Source of the DNA: Phreatobacter sp.
GTDB lineage: Bacteria; Pseudomonadota; Alphaproteobacteria; Rhizobiales; Phreatobacteraceae
Assembly: GCF_016793595.1 (NCBI RefSeq)
Contig: NZ_JAEULY010000009.1
Location: forward strand, 1 to 64,000
Length of the DNA: 64,000 nucleotides
Reading direction: 5' to 3'
In this document: positions 29,567 to 37,912 of the stretch, piece by piece
Numbering within the stretch: the stretch's first letter is position 1
Layout of the letters: every line of letters starts with the position of its first letter
The notes under the pieces: generated by a model
The model's input: only the letters and a program-made list of their open reading frames with translations
What the model was told of the DNA's origin: nothing
Database searches by the model: none
Program-made: the position numbers and the translations under genes

Positions 29567-30076
29567 ATGGACGACGAGGCGCAAAGGCTCGCCGTGCAGG
29601 TGCTGGACGCCTGCCGGGAGCGCGGGTTGATGGTCGCGACGGCGGAGAGTTGCACCGGTGGCCTTGTCGCCGCGGCGCTGACCGCCATTCCCGGCTCGTC
29701 CACGGTGGTGGAACGCGGTTTCGTCACCTACACCAACGAGGCCAAGATCGAGATGCTGGGCGTGCGGGCGGCAATGATCGATGCGGTCGGCGCCGTCTCC
29801 CCCGAGACTGCCGAGGCAATGGCATGGGGAGCGCTGACGAACTCGCGGGCCCAGATCGCCGTTTCGGTGACGGGCATTGCCGGGCCAGGCGGCGCGACGG
29901 AGACCAAGCCGGTCGGGCTCGTCCACTTCGCCGCCGCGAGCGAGGATGGCCGGCTGGCGCGCCGCGAGGAGCGCTTCGGCGATATCGGGCGGGATGAAGT
30001 TCGTCGCAGGAGCGTCATCGTCGCCCTGCACCTGCTCCTGCTGATGGCTTCCGAACAGAAGCCACAGCAAGGCTAG
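29567..30076 (+). CDS. pncC: Nicotinamide-nucleotide amidase (CinA C-terminal domain)
   Basis: 169 aa, a stand-alone CinA C-terminal domain with TAESCTGG and GIAGPGG catalytic segments. It deamidates NMN to NaMN in pyridine nucleotide salvage. It is one base behind ispDF and presumably cotranscribed with it. Its TAG stop lies within the sequence CTAG that also supplies the stop of the convergent gene, so the two coding regions overlap by four bases. Confidence 0.93.
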   Translation: MDDEAQRLAVQVLDACRERGLMVATAESCTGGLVAAALTAIPGSSTVVERGFVTYTNEAKIEMLGVRAAMIDAVGAVSPETAEAMAWGALTNSRAQIAVSVTGIAGPGGATETKPVGLVHFAAASEDGRLARREERFGDIGRDEVRRRSVIVALHLLLLMASEQKPQQG

Positions 30077-30546
30077 CTGATGGCCGCGGCCCCCTGTGCG
30101 CCAAAAACCGCGTCGGCGCGCTTCTCGAAAGCTTCCGCGAAGCGTCGGAAGGCCGCGTCGAAGACCGCGCCCATGACGAGGGCCAGCGCCCGCGACTTGA
30201 ACTCGTAGTCGATGGAGAAGGACACGATCGTCCCTTCGCCCTCCGGCGCGAAGCGCCAGTGGTTCTCGAGCCGCGAGAACGGTCCGTCGATATATTCGGC
30301 GATGATGTGGAGACGAGGCCGGTCCAGCGTCACCCGGCTGGTGAAGGTCTCGCGGATGATCTTGTAGGCGACGGTCATGTCGGCGACGAGAATCTCGACG
30401 CCGTCATCGCCGGCATTGACGCGCCTGCGGACCTTCAGCTTTTCGCAGAGCGGCACGAAGAGCGGATACTTGTCGACGTCGGCGACGAGGTCGAACATCT
30501 GGTCCGGCCGATGTCTGACGCGCCGCTCGGTCTTGAACACGGGCAT
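30073..30546 (-). CDS. RatA/COQ10-like START-domain protein
   Basis: 157 aa polyketide-cyclase/START-type domain (FDLVADVDKYPLFVPLC, then FSIDYEF and FEKRADAV). The family is labelled RatA toxin in E. coli, but alphaproteobacterial members resemble mitochondrial COQ10, a ubiquinone-binding chaperone. No RatB-like partner is adjacent, so I read it as a quinone-binding protein. It overlaps pncC convergently by four bases and lies three bases after the P-loop kinase gene. Confidence 0.85.
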   Translation of the reverse strand: MPVFKTERRVRHRPDQMFDLVADVDKYPLFVPLCEKLKVRRRVNAGDDGVEILVADMTVAYKIIRETFTSRVTLDRPRLHIIAEYIDGPFSRLENHWRFAPEGEGTIVSFSIDYEFKSRALALVMGAVFDAAFRRFAEAFEKRADAVFGAQGAAAIS

Positions 30547-30549
30547 GGA

Positions 30550-31062
30550 TCAGGCCCCTACCCCGGCAAGAAACAGGTCAGCCTGCCGGCGCGCAGTAAA
30601 GGTGACGAGCCGCTGGTCCGGCCTGAGGCCGCTGAGAAACGCGACATCACCGGCCCGCCGCTTCGCGCGGTAGTCCCAGATCCAGCGCAGAAAGCCGAAA
30701 TCGAGTTGCTCAGGGCAGCCGGCCGCCATTTCCGGCCGGACGCGACCGTAAGACCTGACGACACGTTTGAGGGCACCGGTCAGGCAGACGCCACGCGGCA
30801 GGTCGAACCAGAACACCGCATCGGCGCGCTCCCGGCGCAGTTCGCCGGCGTGGCCCTTGTAGTTGCCGTCCATGACCCAGGACGGCTTCCCTGCTTCCTC
30901 GGCCATTTTCGCCGCGAATTCCGTCTTGTCCGGCTCGACCCAGCCAGGCTTCCAGAACAGCGCATCAAGCGAAACGAACGGCAGTCCGAGCTTATGCGCG
31001 AGCGCCATGGCGAAGGTCGACTTGCCCGAACCCGAACAGCCCATCACCAGCACGCGCTGCAT
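30550..31062 (-). CDS. P-loop adenylate-kinase-like protein (FlaR/topology modulation family)
   Basis: 170 aa P-loop NTPase with GCSGSGKST at residues 8-16, a substrate-side motif LDALFWKPGW and VMDGNY. These mark the AAA_17/FlaR-type group often annotated as DNA topology modulation protein. The real substrate is not established. It is seven bases from the lipA stop and three bases from the RatA-like gene, so the three minus-strand genes probably share a transcript. Confidence 0.82.
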   Translation of the reverse strand: MQRVLVMGCSGSGKSTFAMALAHKLGLPFVSLDALFWKPGWVEPDKTEFAAKMAEEAGKPSWVMDGNYKGHAGELRRERADAVFWFDLPRGVCLTGALKRVVRSYGRVRPEMAAGCPEQLDFGFLRWIWDYRAKRRAGDVAFLSGLRPDQRLVTFTARRQADLFLAGVGA

Positions 31063-31069
31063 GGCGCGG

Positions 31070-32029
31070 TCAGCGGCCGAGCTTGCTCAGGCGCGCGGCC
31101 TTGAGCCGGGCGAAATCATCGCCGGCATGGTGCGACGAGCGCGTCAGCGGGCTCGACGACACCAGCAGGAAGCCCTTGGCCATGGCGATGGTCTCGAAGC
31201 CCTTGAACTCGTCGGGCGTGACGAAGCGCACGACCTCGTGATGCTTGCGGGTCGGCTGCAGGTACTGGCCGATGGTCATGAAGTCGACTTCCGCCGAGCG
31301 GAGGTCGTCCATGAGCTGCAGCACCTCGTTCCGCTCCTCGCCGAGGCCGACCATGATGCCGGACTTAGTGAAGATGGTAGGATCGAGCTCCTTCACCCGC
31401 TGGAGCAGGCGGATGGAGTGGAAATAGCGCGCGCCGGGCCGGACCTTGAGGTACTTCGAGGGCACGGTCTCCAGATTGTGGTTGAAGACGTCGGGTCGCG
31501 CGGCGACCACCACTTCCAGCGCGCCGTCCTTGCGCAGAAAGTCCGGCGTCAGGATCTCGATCGTGGTCTTCGGCGAGCGGCGGCGGATGGCGTGGATCAC
31601 GTCGGCGAAATGCTGCGCGCCGCCATCGGCGAGATCATCGCGGTCGACCGAGGTGATGACAACGTGCTCGAGGCCGAGCTTCTCAACGGCGATGGCGGTG
31701 TGCTCGGGCTCGTTGGGATCGAGCGCGCCGGGCATGCCGGTCTTCACGTTGCAGAAGGAGCAGGCCCGCGTGCAGGTGTCGCCCATGATCATGAAGGTGG
31801 CGTGCTTCTTTTCCCAGCACTCGCCGATATTCGGGCAGCCAGCCTCCTCGCAGACGGTGACGAGGCCGTTTTCCTTCACGATCCTGTGGGTCTCCGCCCA
31901 TTTCGGCGAACCCGGCGCCTTGACGCGGATCCATTCCGGCTTGCGCTGGATCGGCTGGTCGGGCCGATGCGCCTTTTCCGGGTGGCGGGGGCGTGAATCC
32001 CGCTTCAGCGTGTCGATGAGGGTGGCCAT
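31070..32029 (-). CDS. lipA: Lipoyl synthase
   Basis: 319 aa radical SAM enzyme that inserts two sulfurs into octanoyl groups on E2 and GcvH proteins. The auxiliary cluster Cys are C60, C65 and C71 ([12 protein letters not shown]), and the radical SAM CxxxCxxC is C86, C90 and C93. ATG 32029 (MATLIDTL) matches the usual alphaproteobacterial N-terminus; an ATG 16 codons upstream is less likely. No lipB is adjacent. Confidence 0.95.
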   Translation of the reverse strand: MATLIDTLKRDSRPRHPEKAHRPDQPIQRKPEWIRVKAPGSPKWAETHRIVKENGLVTVCEEAGCPNIGECWEKKHATFMIMGDTCTRACSFCNVKTGMPGALDPNEPEHTAIAVEKLGLEHVVITSVDRDDLADGGAQHFADVIHAIRRRSPKTTIEILTPDFLRKDGALEVVVAARPDVFNHNLETVPSKYLKVRPGARYFHSIRLLQRVKELDPTIFTKSGIMVGLGEERNEVLQLMDDLRSAEVDFMTIGQYLQPTRKHHEVVRFVTPDEFKGFETIAMAKGFLLVSSSPLTRSSHHAGDDFARLKAARLSKLGR

Positions 32030-32126
32030 GGCGGATTCCGTGGAGCGGAAGGCATCATTAGGCGTTCGGAGCCCCATTTCGCAAGGGCGAAGGGCGCGGG
32101 GCGCACGGCTGCCCTCCGCTGGAGCA

Positions 32127-32143
32127 GCTGACTCTCAGTCAGC
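32127..32143 (-). terminator. Hairpin after the purine operon
   Basis: A perfect 7-bp stem (GCTGACT / AGTCAGC) with a three-base loop begins three bases after the stop of the last purine-operon gene on the minus strand. It separates that operon from lipA on the same strand. No T-run follows. Confidence 0.5.
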
Positions 32144-32146
32144 GGT

Positions 32147-33418
32147 TCAGGCGCGTCTCTGCGGATCAAACTGCTCGACGAAGCGGATGAGAGCCGCGAC
32201 CGCGAGGCCCATATCCTCGACCGTGGCCGATTCCAGGGGATTGTGGCTGATGCCGCCCCTGCAGCGGACAAAAAGCATGGCGAAATCGGTCAGATGCGCG
32301 ATGGACTGGCCGTCGTGCCCGGCGCCCGAGACAAGTCGCGGCGCAGGCAGGCCGAGCGATGTCAGGCTCTCGGCGAGACCATCCGCGACCCAGGGCGCGC
32401 AGGGCGCGGTCGGACAATCGTGGTAGGTGTCGAAGGCGACCGCGCACCCGCGGGCAGCGGCGAGCGCCTCGGACCGCGTCACGAACTCCCTCAGCGCTGC
32501 CAGTCTCGGCGGGTCGGAGGCCGCGCGCAGGTCAAGGACGAACTCGACGCGGTCGGGAATGACGTTGATCGCTCCCGGCATCACCTTGGTCTGGCCGACG
32601 GTCGCGACCATGGCCGCCTCTGGATGCGTCCTGGCGATGGCCTCTGCGGCCAGCATCATCTCGGACGCGGCGAGCAGCGCGTCCTGCCGTAGCGGCATGG
32701 GCACGGTGCCGGCGTGACCGGCCATGCCGGAGACGGTGACGCGGGTGCGGTTCTGGCCGGCAATGGACGTGACCACGCCGAGCGGCTGGTCGTCGTGCTC
32801 CAGCACGGGGCCTTGCTCGATATGGATCTCGACATAGGCCAGCGCCTCGTCCTTTCGCATCGCGGCGGTGGGAATGGCGGCGGGGTCGAGCCCATAGCCG
32901 CGCATGGCCTCTTCCAGCGTCACGCCGTCGCGGTCCGCGCCGGCCAGCCAGCGTTCCTCGAAGCGGCCGGCGAGCGCGGCCGAGGATGAGAGCACGGTCG
33001 GAAAGCGCACGCCCTCCTCGTCGCCGAAGGCCAGCACATCCACCGCGAAGGGAAAGCGCCTGCCGGCGTCGCGAAAATGCTCGACGGTAAGGATGCCGGC
33101 GACCACGCCGAGCATGCCGTCGTACTTGCCGGCATTGATCACGGTGTCGATATGCGAACCGATCAGCAGGCGCGGAACGACATTCGCGCCGGGCGTCTCG
33201 CCCTCCTTCGCGTAGTGCCCGCATACGGTGCCGAGGGCGTCCTCGGCGGTCTCCATGCCGGCTTCGGCCATCCATTGGCCGACGAGATGGGCGGCGCGCT
33301 TGTGCTCGGGCGTCAGGAACCGGCGGGTCAGCCGGTCCGGCTCCTCGGAGATGGCCGCCAGTTCCTCCAGCATGGCCTCGGCGCGCCGTCCGAGGCGTTC
33401 GGTGTCGAGCGCGGTCAT
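32147..33418 (-). CDS. Allantoate amidohydrolase-like M20 hydrolase
   Basis: 423 aa M20/AllC-HyuC-type amidohydrolase. Metal ligands are visible in GSHIDTV, GKYDGMLGV, GDEEGVRF, HIEQGP and GISHNPLES, and the dimerisation lid domain lies between. The family hydrolyses allantoate, ureidoglycine or N-carbamoyl amino acids. Its ATG overlaps the PuuD stop by four bases, and the operon also carries xdhABC, so allantoate is the most probable substrate. A beta-ureidopropionase or carbamoylase role cannot be excluded from sequence alone. Confidence 0.88.
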   Translation of the reverse strand: MTALDTERLGRRAEAMLEELAAISEEPDRLTRRFLTPEHKRAAHLVGQWMAEAGMETAEDALGTVCGHYAKEGETPGANVVPRLLIGSHIDTVINAGKYDGMLGVVAGILTVEHFRDAGRRFPFAVDVLAFGDEEGVRFPTVLSSSAALAGRFEERWLAGADRDGVTLEEAMRGYGLDPAAIPTAAMRKDEALAYVEIHIEQGPVLEHDDQPLGVVTSIAGQNRTRVTVSGMAGHAGTVPMPLRQDALLAASEMMLAAEAIARTHPEAAMVATVGQTKVMPGAINVIPDRVEFVLDLRAASDPPRLAALREFVTRSEALAAARGCAVAFDTYHDCPTAPCAPWVADGLAESLTSLGLPAPRLVSGAGHDGQSIAHLTDFAMLFVRCRGGISHNPLESATVEDMGLAVAALIRFVEQFDPQRRA

Positions 33419-34605
33419 CGCGGGGCCGCCAGATAGGCGCCGAGCTCGGCGCGTTCGGGATCGGTCATGCGCGTCTCGTTGCCGAGCGGCATGGCGTTGG
33501 ACTGGACCGCCTGCTGGGCGATCGCGGCCGCGTGACGACGCAGATCGGCGGCCGTTTCGAGCGCGACGCCCTTCGGCGGCTCGGTGAAGCCCGGATGGCT
33601 CGGGCGGCGGGCATGGCAGGTGGCGCAGTGCTTCGCGGACAGTTCGAGCGCCCGCGCCTCGCTCACCTGTCCGGCTGCGGAGACATCGAGCTTCGGCCGC
33701 TGGCTGGTGATGAAAATGGTGCAGACCAGCGCGAAGGCGGCCACCGGTACGGCCCAGCCATAACTCTGCCACTCGTCGCCGGCCTCGTGGCGGTTCAGCG
33801 TGTGCTGGACGAGGGCTCCCATGACGAGGATGAAGGCGACGATCAGCCAGCCGTGGGGATGGCTGGTCAGCATCGGATAATGGTTCGACACCATCATCAA
33901 CAGGACCGGCAGCGTCAGGTAATTGTTGTGTGTCGAGCGGGTCTTGCCGATCTTGCCGTATTTCGGGTCCGGCTTGCGGCCAGCGATCAGGTCGCCGACC
34001 ACGATGCGCTGGTTGGGGATGATCACCAGGAAGACATTCGCCGCCATGATCGTGCCGACGAAAACGCCGACATGGATGAAGGCGCCGCGTCCCGAGAAGA
34101 CCTGGCCGAACCCCCACGCCGCGCCGACGACCATGGCGAAGACCACGACGGCCAGCAGGGCGGGACGCGCGGCCAGCGGCGACTTGCAGAGCGCGTCATA
34201 GGCGAGCCAGCCGGCGACGATGGAGCCGAGCGACAGGGCAATGGCCTGCCACGGCTGGATATCGGCCACGGTCGGATCGATCAGGAAGCCGCGGGCGTTC
34301 AGGTAGTATTGCGCGACGAGCAGGGTGAAGCCCGATACCCAGGTCAGATAGGCGGCCCATTTGTGCCACAGCAGGTCGGGCGGCAGGTTGTCGGGCGCGA
34401 CCAGGTATTTCTGCACGTGATAGAAGCCGCCGCCATGGACCTCCCACGCGACGCCGTCAGCCCCGGTTTCGCCCGGCCGCTTGGCCTTCAGGCTGTAGTC
34501 CAGCGACATGAAATAGAAGCTGGTGCCGATCCAGGTGATGCCCACCGTGATGTGGAACCACCGCGACAGGAGGTTGAACCAGTCGGCGGCGAGGGCAAAG
34601 TCCAT
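33415..34605 (-). CDS. puuD: Membrane-bound urate oxidase PuuD with cytochrome c domain
   Basis: 396 aa. The first 310 residues or so hold about eight transmembrane helices with conserved His (WFHITVGITWIG, HKWAAY), the urate hydroxylase/PuuD domain. A C-terminal cytochrome c domain follows, with haem motif CATCH near 326-330 and axial Met in NAMPLGNETRM. PuuD couples urate oxidation to the respiratory chain rather than to O2/H2O2 as in UOX. It overlaps the M20 hydrolase by four bases and lies 24 bases after xdhC. Confidence 0.93.
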   Translation of the reverse strand: MDFALAADWFNLLSRWFHITVGITWIGTSFYFMSLDYSLKAKRPGETGADGVAWEVHGGGFYHVQKYLVAPDNLPPDLLWHKWAAYLTWVSGFTLLVAQYYLNARGFLIDPTVADIQPWQAIALSLGSIVAGWLAYDALCKSPLAARPALLAVVVFAMVVGAAWGFGQVFSGRGAFIHVGVFVGTIMAANVFLVIIPNQRIVVGDLIAGRKPDPKYGKIGKTRSTHNNYLTLPVLLMMVSNHYPMLTSHPHGWLIVAFILVMGALVQHTLNRHEAGDEWQSYGWAVPVAAFALVCTIFITSQRPKLDVSAAGQVSEARALELSAKHCATCHARRPSHPGFTEPPKGVALETAADLRRHAAAIAQQAVQSNAMPLGNETRMTDPERAELGAYLAAPR

Positions 34606-34629
34606 GGAAAGTCCGCTCTGGATTGACTG

Positions 34630-35595
34630 TCAGGCGCGCCGCCGCGCTTCCGGCCTGTTCTGCCCGATGGATCGCGCTTCGCGCAAGGCCAGGCATTCCG
34701 CCGCCACCGATGCGGCGATGACCGCCGGTTCCTTGCCGCGGATGCCACCGATGCCGATGGGGCAACGCAGGTCACCAATCCGCCCCGCAGGCAGCCCGCG
34801 CTCGGCGAGGCGGCGCGCGAATCTGGCGCGCTTCGTCGCCGAGCCGATCAGCCCGACATGAACAACGCGGGCGCTCGAAAGGGCGGCAGCGACGATCTCG
34901 AGATCCAGCGCGTGGCTGTGGGTCATGACCAGCACCTGCGATCCAGCCGGGGCATGAGCGAGAATGTCGCTCCACGGCGCGCGGGTCGCCTCGACATTGA
35001 CCGGGAGCGCGGCAGGGAAGGCGTTCTCCCGCTCGTCGTTCCAGACGACGCGGAACGGCAGCGGCGCCAGAGCCATGACCAGCGCGCGCCCCACATGGCC
35101 CGCGCCGAACAGCAGGATTGCCGCCGCATGCTCGCTGAAATGCTCGACGAAATGTGCGGTCCCGGGGCGATCGACCGAAGCGTCCGCTCCGACGATGCGC
35201 CGTTCGTAGCGATCCGCGACGAGGGTCGCCTCGACAGCGAGCGGCCCGCTTCGTTCCGCCGTTGCGAGCAGACTCACCTGCGCGACATCCGTTCGGTCGA
35301 AGACCTCTATCGCCAGAGTGACCCGCCCGCCGCAGCACTGGCCGAGATCCGGGCCGAGAGACTGGTCGACGAGGCGCGCGGCACGCTCGCCCCTCGCCAG
35401 CATCGCCTGCGCCCTGGCCAGCACCTGCCATTCGAGCGTGCCGCCGCCGATGGAGCCCGAGAAGGCGCCATCCGGCCGCACGATCATGCGCGCGCCGGCT
35501 TCGCGCGGCACGGACCCTTGCGTCGCCAGCACGCTGACGAGGGCGCAGGCGCCGTACGCCTCGATCATCGCCTCGATCCGCGGCCAGACCTCCAT
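34630..35595 (-). CDS. xdhC: Xanthine dehydrogenase accessory protein XdhC
   Basis: 321 aa. N-terminal XdhC/CoxI domain (SVLATQGSVPREAGARM, GSIGGGTLEW, QCCGGRV) and C-terminal Rossmann-type XdhC domain (LLFGAGHVGRAL, GLIGSATKRARF). It binds molybdenum cofactor and delivers the sulfurated form to XdhB. ATG 35595 has GGAGG upstream on the minus strand and starts one base after the xdhB stop; the in-frame TTG six codons earlier is unlikely. Confidence 0.95.
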   Translation of the reverse strand: MEVWPRIEAMIEAYGACALVSVLATQGSVPREAGARMIVRPDGAFSGSIGGGTLEWQVLARAQAMLARGERAARLVDQSLGPDLGQCCGGRVTLAIEVFDRTDVAQVSLLATAERSGPLAVEATLVADRYERRIVGADASVDRPGTAHFVEHFSEHAAAILLFGAGHVGRALVMALAPLPFRVVWNDERENAFPAALPVNVEATRAPWSDILAHAPAGSQVLVMTHSHALDLEIVAAALSSARVVHVGLIGSATKRARFARRLAERGLPAGRIGDLRCPIGIGGIRGKEPAVIAASVAAECLALREARSIGQNRPEARRRA

Positions 35596-35596
35596 G

Positions 35597-37912
35597 TCAG
35601 GAGCCTCCCGCAAGCTGCGTCTCGCAGGCGAACAGGATCGCCTCGGGCGTCGCCGGCGCGTCGAGCGCGACAGCCCGGCCCGGCCGGATCGCGTGGACCG
35701 CGTCGGCGATGGCGGAGAAGACAGAGATCGCCAGCATCAGCGGCGGCTCGCCGACCGCCTTGGACCGGTAGATCGTATCCTCACGATTGGCATTGTCGAA
35801 GAAGGCGACACGGAAATCCGCAGGCACGTCCCGCGCGGTCGGTATCTTGTAGGTCGACGGCGCATGGGTCCTGAGCCGGCCCTTCGCGTCGAAGACCAAC
35901 TCCTCCATGGTCAGCCAGCCCATGCCCTGCACGAAACCGCCTTCGATCTGGCCGATATCGATGGCCGGGTTCAGCGAGCGCCCGACATCGTGAAGGATGT
36001 CGACGCGGTCCAGCGTGAACTCGCCGGTCAGCGTGTCGATGGTCACCTCCGAGCAGGAGGCGCCATAGGCGAAGTAGAAAAACGGCCTGCCGGTGCCGCT
36101 GGCCCGGTCCCAGGTGATCTTCGGCGTCGCGTAGTAGCCGGCTGCCGACAGATGGGTGCGAGCGAGATAGGCCTTCTTCACGGCCTCTCCGAAGCCCATG
36201 GCATGCTCGCCCGAAACCACCTGGTCGTTGCGGAACCGCACCGTATCGACCGGCACCTGCCAGTACCGCGCCATGAACCCAGCGAGCCGTTCCCTGATTT
36301 CAGCGGCAGCGTTGCGCGCCGCCATGCCGTTCATGTCGGTGCCGGAGGAAGCCGCGGTCGGCGACGTGTTCGGCACCTTGCCGGTATGGGTCGCGGTGAT
36401 GCGCACGCGGTCGAGCGCGATGCCGAACTCCTCGGCCACGACCTGCGCCACCTTGACGAAAAGCCCCTGCCCCATTTCGGTGCCGCCATGGTTCAGATGA
36501 ACCGAGCCGTCCTGATAGACATGGACCAGCGCGCCGGCCTGATTGAGAAAAGTCGTGGTGAAGGAGATACCGAACTTCACGGGCGTCAGCGCCAGACCCT
36601 TTTTCAGCACGCGCGACGCAGCGTTGAAGGCGGTGACCTCGGCGCGCCGGGCGCGGTAGTCGCAGCTGCCTTCGAGCTGGCGCATGATCTCGCCCGCGAC
36701 ATTGTCCTCCACGGTCATGCCAAAAGGCGTGACGTTGTGGTCGTCGGTCCCGTAGAGGTTGGCATAGCGGATATCGAGCGGATCACGGCCGGTCGCCCAG
36801 GCAATCCGGTCCATCAGATGTTCGGCGAAGACCATGCCCTGCGGCCCGCCGAACCCCCGGAACGCCGTGTTCGACACCGTGTTCGTCTTCATCCGGCGGG
36901 AATGGATAACGACGTTGGGATAGAAATAGGCATTGTCGGCGTGGAACATCGTCCGGTCGTTGATCGACGAGGACAGGTCGTGGCTGTAGCCGCAGCGGCT
37001 GGCGAACCCGACCTCGACGGCCGAAAGACGGCCTTCGGCATCATGAGCCGCGCGATAGGTCGCGAGGAAATCGTGGCGCTTGCCGGTCATGGCGAAGTCG
37101 TCGTCACGGTCGAGGCGCAGCTTGCACGGACGGCCTGTCACCTTCGCCGCCAGCGCCGCCATCGCGGCCCAATGGCTCGCCTGGCTCTCCTTGCCGCCAA
37201 AGCCGCCCCCCATGCGGCGCACCTCGACCTCGACGGCGGCATCCGGGATGCCGAGGACACGAGCGACAACGTGCTGCACCTCGCTCGGATGCTGGGTGGA
37301 GGAATGGACGGTGAACGTGCCGTCTTCCTGCGGCACCGCCAGCGCGACCTGCCCCTCCAGGTAGAAGTGCTCCTGACCGCCGATCCGCAAGGCGCCTTCC
37401 AGCGTCCTGTCGGCATTCCGCAGGATCTCGGCGCTGTCGCCGCGCCGAAACGCATAATCCGGCATGATGTCGGCATCGGCGGCGAGCGCGTCATCCACCG
37501 AGACCAGCGGGACCTCCTCGGCGATCTCGATCACCGCCTTCGCGACGGCTCGCCGCGCGGCATCGCGGGTTAGGGCGACGACCGCGAAAAGCGGCTGAAG
37601 GTGGAACTCGACGCCGTCCGTTGCGAAGAGCGGGTCGTCGCCCGCAACCGGGCTGACATCGTTGGCGGCGGGAATGTCGGCAGCGGTCAAGACAGCCACG
37701 ACGCCGTCGGCGGCGCTGACCGCCCCGAGATCGAGCCGGACAATGCGGCCACGGGCCGCGGGCGAGCCTCCCGGCGCGACATGCAACGTGCCTTCGGGCT
37801 CACGGATGTCGTCGATGTAGGGCGCGGAACCCTGAACATGACGATCGGCCGCGTCGTGCTTCAGCGGCCGGTGAACATGGCGCAGCGCCCCGAGGTCACG
37901 GTCATGCCGCAT
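35597..37912 (-). CDS. xdhB: Xanthine dehydrogenase, molybdopterin-binding subunit
   Basis: 771 aa. The Moco-binding domains carry GGGFGGKESQ, AFRGFGGPQG, GTEMGQG and the active-site glutamate region AVGEPPLML near the C-terminus. With XdhA it oxidises hypoxanthine to xanthine and urate. It overlaps the xdhA stop by 11 bases. Length and order (iron-sulfur/FAD subunit first, Moco subunit second, XdhC third) match the Rhodobacter-type enzyme. Confidence 0.96.
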   Translation of the reverse strand: MRHDRDLGALRHVHRPLKHDAADRHVQGSAPYIDDIREPEGTLHVAPGGSPAARGRIVRLDLGAVSAADGVVAVLTAADIPAANDVSPVAGDDPLFATDGVEFHLQPLFAVVALTRDAARRAVAKAVIEIAEEVPLVSVDDALAADADIMPDYAFRRGDSAEILRNADRTLEGALRIGGQEHFYLEGQVALAVPQEDGTFTVHSSTQHPSEVQHVVARVLGIPDAAVEVEVRRMGGGFGGKESQASHWAAMAALAAKVTGRPCKLRLDRDDDFAMTGKRHDFLATYRAAHDAEGRLSAVEVGFASRCGYSHDLSSSINDRTMFHADNAYFYPNVVIHSRRMKTNTVSNTAFRGFGGPQGMVFAEHLMDRIAWATGRDPLDIRYANLYGTDDHNVTPFGMTVEDNVAGEIMRQLEGSCDYRARRAEVTAFNAASRVLKKGLALTPVKFGISFTTTFLNQAGALVHVYQDGSVHLNHGGTEMGQGLFVKVAQVVAEEFGIALDRVRITATHTGKVPNTSPTAASSGTDMNGMAARNAAAEIRERLAGFMARYWQVPVDTVRFRNDQVVSGEHAMGFGEAVKKAYLARTHLSAAGYYATPKITWDRASGTGRPFFYFAYGASCSEVTIDTLTGEFTLDRVDILHDVGRSLNPAIDIGQIEGGFVQGMGWLTMEELVFDAKGRLRTHAPSTYKIPTARDVPADFRVAFFDNANREDTIYRSKAVGEPPLMLAISVFSAIADAVHAIRPGRAVALDAPATPEAILFACETQLAGGS

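Noticed and set aside
30073..31062. RatA-like and P-loop genes as a toxin-antitoxin pair
   Set aside because: The RatA label comes from E. coli; this branch resembles COQ10, no RatB-type partner is present, and the P-loop protein is an adenylate-kinase-like enzyme, not an antitoxin.
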